Positions 61,006 through 64,000 of a stretch of DNA of 64,000 bases are shown here, in pieces. The position numbers were made by a program, and so were the translations under genes. The stretch covers positions 186,001 through 250,000 of the forward strand of contig NZ_CP133888.1 in NCBI RefSeq assembly GCF_041228405.1, in the 5' to 3' direction. The stretch is from Salinilacustrithrix flava (GTDB lineage: Bacteria > Actinomycetota > Acidimicrobiia > Acidimicrobiales > Salinilacustritrichaceae). Under the pieces are notes generated by a model that did not search any database, had not been told where the DNA came from, and saw only the letters and a program-made list of their open reading frames with translations. How positions within the stretch are numbered: position 1 is the first letter of the stretch; the number at the start of each line of letters is the position of its first letter.

Positions 61006-62424
61006 ATGGGCCGATCCACAAACATGCCGACACGTGCAGCGATCTATGCCCGCCAATCCCGTACAGGCGAGGGCTCCGAGTCCCTGGAACTTCAGGTCGA
61101 GCGATGTCGCGAGTCCGCCGAACGACACGGTTTGGAGGTGGTGGTCGAGCTAGTCGAGCCACCTTCGACGAGCGGCTACAAGAACCGCGGTCGAGACCGC
61201 GCCCGGTTTAAACAACTCATCGATCTCACTCGGGTAGGCGACGTCGACTGTGTCGTCGTGTACAAGACCGACCGGCTCTCTCGCGGCGGCGGCCCTGGCT
61301 ATGCGCCGCTGGTCGATGCGATCGAAGCGGCGGGGGGTGACCCGAATCGGTTCATCTTGGCCGACAACTCCTGGGTCGCAGAGTTCGAGTTGTCGATCCG
61401 GGCGGCGATGGACCGTGAGGCCTCGGCCTTGACCGCTGCCCGCATGGCCGACGTTCGCGGCAGAGAAGCGGCCGCCGGCAAGCCTCGGCCTGGGATCGCT
61501 CGCGGCTACGGCTACGAGCGCGACTGCGTATCCCTCATCGACGACGAGGCGGCCCGGATCAAGGAAGCGGCGTCGCGGGTGCTGGACGGCGAGAGCGTCT
61601 ACTCCGTGGCCCAGGACTGGAATCGGCAGGGCGTTCCGTCTACCGGTGGCGGGCAGTGGTCGACCCACGTTCTTCGCAAGCTCCTGCGACAGCCGAGAAT
61701 CGCCGGTCTTCGAGAGCACCACGGAGTCGTCGTTGCGGTGGGGCAGTGGCCAGCCATCATCAGCGTCGATGAGCACGAACGTCTCCTAGCCGTCACGGCT
61801 GCCCGGCGCCACGGACGAAAGAAGGCACCTCGTACCTACCCTCTCGTTGGCTTCCTCCGTTGCGGTCGCTGCGGCACAAACCTTCGGTCGCTCGGACGGG
61901 AGGGGGGCAAGAGGTCTTACGCGTGCCGTTCGGGCGAGGAAGACGGGTGCGGCGGCCTCCGCATCAAGGCGGAGTGGGTCGAGGACGCAGTGCGTGACTA
62001 CGTCGTAGGCGTTCTCACCGACCCGCTACTCGTCGACCGGTTAGTTGCCGCCCTCCCGCTACCCGACGACTCGACGCAACGTGATGCGCTCGAGCAACTC
62101 CGTCAGCTTGAGTTGAGGCGGGATCGCATCACCGATCTTCTTGTCGATGGCTCCATCAGCAAGGCGGACGCCAAGCGCAAACGGCTCGAGGTCGACGACG
62201 CCGAAGCCGTACTTCAACGAACGCTCGCCGACAAGCCGGCCTCCCGGACCCTCACGAACTTGCCTTCGACGGCCCACGGGATGCTCGCCGCTTGGAACGA
62301 ACGCGGCATCGACTACCAGCGCAGTCTCATCAACTTGATGATCGACCAGATCACAATCCACCCGGCCGGCGCGGTACGGCGCAGCTTCGACCCGGACCGC
62401 CTCAGCTGGTCCCTGCGTGTCTGA
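61006..62424 (+). CDS. Large serine recombinase (integrase)
   Basis: 472 aa from ATG 61006 (an ATG at 61024 is also possible). Resolvase domain (about 7-155) with catalytic Ser in IYARQSRTGEGSESLELQ and Arg-rich DRLSRGGG; recombinase domain (about 180-300; RGYGYERD, WSTHVLRKLLRQPRIAGL); a zinc ribbon with CGRCGTNLRS and CRSGEEDGCGG; then a coiled-coil region. Integrates an element by unidirectional recombination at attB. It sits at the left end of the element, next to the attL candidate, transcribed into the element. Confidence 0.93.
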   Translation: MGRSTNMPTRAAIYARQSRTGEGSESLELQVERCRESAERHGLEVVVELVEPPSTSGYKNRGRDRARFKQLIDLTRVGDVDCVVVYKTDRLSRGGGPGYAPLVDAIEAAGGDPNRFILADNSWVAEFELSIRAAMDREASALTAARMADVRGREAAAGKPRPGIARGYGYERDCVSLIDDEAARIKEAASRVLDGESVYSVAQDWNRQGVPSTGGGQWSTHVLRKLLRQPRIAGLREHHGVVVAVGQWPAIISVDEHERLLAVTAARRHGRKKAPRTYPLVGFLRCGRCGTNLRSLGREGGKRSYACRSGEEDGCGGLRIKAEWVEDAVRDYVVGVLTDPLLVDRLVAALPLPDDSTQRDALEQLRQLELRRDRITDLLVDGSISKADAKRKRLEVDDAEAVLQRTLADKPASRTLTNLPSTAHGMLAAWNERGIDYQRSLINLMIDQITIHPAGAVRRSFDPDRLSWSLRV

Positions 62425-62958
62425 CAAGCGCTCTCGCAAGGCGACCGATCGCATGTGCGTCGTCGACCGTTTCGGGCAGTCCACAGGCGAGCCGCAGAGC
62501 TCGTGCACGACCCTGACGGTCTGCCACCTCGCCGCATCCCGACTCAGGCTTGTTGTCCATGCTGGAGAGATCGGTGGACGTGCGGCGCAGTTCCATTGCC
62601 GGTCCGAGCCAAGGCCCGCTCCGAGCACGGCGACTGCACCGGTCCCTACTTCATGTCTCAAACCTTGAGACACCCGGCATTTTCCGTCGAGGCCCCCGTC
62701 TCGGGTTGCAGCGCTGCCTAACGCCGGTTCGGCGCGTCGGCGCGGTCGGAAGTCGACCTGCTCGAGTGCCGATAGGTGCGAAGCCATTACCTAGTGACAA
62801 CCGTCGTCCGCTCGCCCCCGCTGACACTGGATCTCCTTCGAGCGTCCCGCGTGAGATCGACCAACTTCAGTGTCGATCGCGGTCGAAACTCGTCGGGCTC
62901 ACGACGCAACTGGGTGGCGGTCGTCGGCGCCAAAGCCCGGAACGCTCGCTGGCCATCC
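62425..62958. other. Non-coding stretch of the integrative element
   Basis: 534 bp between the integrase and the OLD-like gene. Short open frames on both strands show no coding pattern that I recognise, and codon third positions lack the GC bias of genes nearby. It may contain promoter or remnants of element genes. Confidence 0.5.
62654..62672. promoter_or_regulatory. Perfect palindrome inside the element spacer
   Basis: TGTCTCAA-ACC-TTGAGACA, perfect 8-bp arms. A likely operator or a hairpin; position does not favour one neighbour. Confidence 0.4.
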
Positions 62959-64000
62959 CTAGCCGTCGCGGGCATCCCTGATCATGGCTACCAATTCGCC
63001 CACCCTGGACCGGAGATCCAATACGTCCATGGATGGTCCGATGGATACGACGGCCTTTGCAAGGTCAACCTTATTGGCTTCGTAGTGCTTCTTGGATCCC
63101 GAGCGCCGGTAGCGCCAGCGGTGTCGATAGTCGTCCGTCTCAATGATCTTCGCGGCCTTGGCGTCCAGCACTTGGAGCGCTTCCAGCACCGTCTCGGCCG
63201 GTACGTAGTTCTCAATCTCCCGGCCTTTCGTGATCCAAGCGACCCCACCATCGACATTGAACTCGTCCCGAAGTCGACCTTTGGTGGTCTCCTTGCGTAT
63301 GTGTGTGCCCTTGGCACGCCGGTCGCTGTCCATCACGATCGCTGAGTGGCGGTTCAATCGCCGCAACTCGATCAACTCTCCTGACCTCAGACTGAAGTCC
63401 GAGTCTGCAGCCGACAGATGTGACGCCAGCCGCCCGCCGTAAAACATGATCGAATAGTCGATTCCCTCGACGAGAGACGGGTCGACGTGCTCAATCCAGT
63501 AGCGGATGTAGATCCTGTCTGACGGACCCTCCACCCAAACCACGGCGTTGGCCTGCAGCAGATCCGAGGGTCGATAACCGAGATCGCGGGCCGTCGACAC
63601 GAGAGTCGAGTTGGTGTCTGCAGGTGCCACCGATGTCCACCCGTCCTCCAGTTGGACTTGGAAGACAGCTGCTGTCTCGAAGTCAAGAAAGTGGGCGGAA
63701 TGTGTAGCGATCACATACTGATTTGACGTTGAGGAGGCGAGATAGTGAAGCAGGCGTCTTTGAAGTAGGGGATGGAGATGAATCTCCGGCTCCTCCAACA
63801 AGAACAGAGTTCGCTCGTGGGCTGTCGCCGCGGCGGCCAGTATGACCACCTCATGAACACCGGTGCCGAGGTCTTCGATATCCAACTCTCGATCGTTCAT
63901 CGTGACGATCAACCGCGAAGCGTTTGAGGGCACCCTGATGTCGACATCAGGGTCTTCCAGAACGGCCCGCACGAATTCGACAAACTCGCGCCATCTCCGA
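62959..64000 (-). CDS. OLD-like ATPase with TOPRIM nuclease domain (5' end outside window)
   Basis: 347 codons visible; the frame runs open through the right edge, so a GTG at 63972 is internal. The visible N-terminal part is the end of an ABC/SMC-type ATPase: FLLEEPEIHLHPLLQRRLL (Walker B with catalytic Glu) and ATHSAHFLDF (H-loop). A TOPRIM-type domain follows with the acidic motifs VVWVEGPSDRIYI and IVMDSDRRAKG. This is the OLD family layout, DNA-binding nucleases used in phage defence. Walker A lies off the window. Cargo of the integrative element. Confidence 0.85.
   Translation of the reverse strand, partial: RRWREFVEFVRAVLEDPDVDIRVPSNASRLIVTMNDRELDIEDLGTGVHEVVILAAAATAHERTLFLLEEPEIHLHPLLQRRLLHYLASSTSNQYVIATHSAHFLDFETAAVFQVQLEDGWTSVAPADTNSTLVSTARDLGYRPSDLLQANAVVWVEGPSDRIYIRYWIEHVDPSLVEGIDYSIMFYGGRLASHLSAADSDFSLRSGELIELRRLNRHSAIVMDSDRRAKGTHIRKETTKGRLRDEFNVDGGVAWITKGREIENYVPAETVLEALQVLDAKAAKIIETDDYRHRWRYRRSGSKKHYEANKVDLAKAVVSIGPSMDVLDLRSRVGELVAMIRDARDG

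Noticed and set aside
62425..62958. Small genes in the element spacer
   Set aside because: Open frames of 60-143 codons on both strands lack ribosome sites, codon bias and recognisable sequence.
62959..64000. Gabija defence system
   Set aside because: GajA-like architecture is possible, but no UvrD-like GajB is visible and the N-terminal half is off-window.

Overview
The window is high-GC DNA (roughly 70% by eye) with frequent GTG starts, stop/start overlaps between co-directional genes and few intergenic spaces. Gene content (NdgR/LtbR-like IclR gene divergent from leuCD, GreA, B-family haem-copper oxidase, many PAS/GGDEF/EAL/PP2C proteins, cell-wall-binding repeat 2 surface proteins, MpaB-type oxygenase) suggests an actinomycete. 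An Acidimicrobiia-like lineage (Iamia/Ilumatobacter type) is my inference; there is no rRNA here to prove it.

Layout. 1-4.0 kb (minus): phytochrome-type histidine kinase, single-domain response regulator and a REC-PAS-GGDEF-EAL protein, all overlapping by 4 bp. 4.0-10 kb: typA, a DUF1634/TauE/HutC-regulator operon, tRNA-Glu(CTC) and tRNA-Gln(CTG), and small enzymes. 10-14.6 kb (minus): branched-chain amino acid genes leuB, ilvE, cimA plus a conserved hypothetical and a STAS protein. 14.6-17.6 kb (minus): membrane cupredoxin and B-type cytochrome oxidase operon. 17.7-24.6 kb: greA, a hydrolase, a PAS-GAF-PP2C phosphatase, the IclR regulator divergent from leuCD, and an SDR. LeuCD, LeuB, IlvE and CimA together would cover leucine synthesis steps and a citramalate route to isoleucine. 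24.6-29 kb: LPXTG-like surface protein, SDR, membrane GGDEF/EAL protein.

29-44 kb is the accessory heart of the window: four large secreted proteins with cell-wall-binding repeat 2 (CWB2) or related modules, interrupted by a tyrosine recombinase and a hendecad-repeat coiled-coil membrane protein, and closed by an ECF sigma factor carrying its own membrane segment and extracytoplasmic domain. One surface gene contains a 531-bp near-identical internal duplication, and two surface genes share a 28-nt leader element.

44-49.5 kb is a surface-glycan group (GT4 glycosyltransferase, LPG-synthase-type membrane protein, GNAT, PIG-L deacetylase, divergent acyltransferase 3). 49.5-60.6 kb holds an MpaB-type oxygenase with a TetR regulator, a subtilisin with a DUF4214 tail, another group of signalling proteins (GAF, REC-EAL, PAS hybrid kinase), a lipoprotein/cupin pair and a LuxR regulator.

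From about 60.98 kb to the end the window enters an integrative element. A large serine recombinase lies directly against a hydantoinase B (hyuB) gene of which only the C-terminal part remains, with a 16-bp palindrome at the junction that fits an attL site. The cargo seen so far is an OLD-like ATPase-TOPRIM gene that runs off the right edge; the other end of the element and the rest of hyuB lie outside the window.
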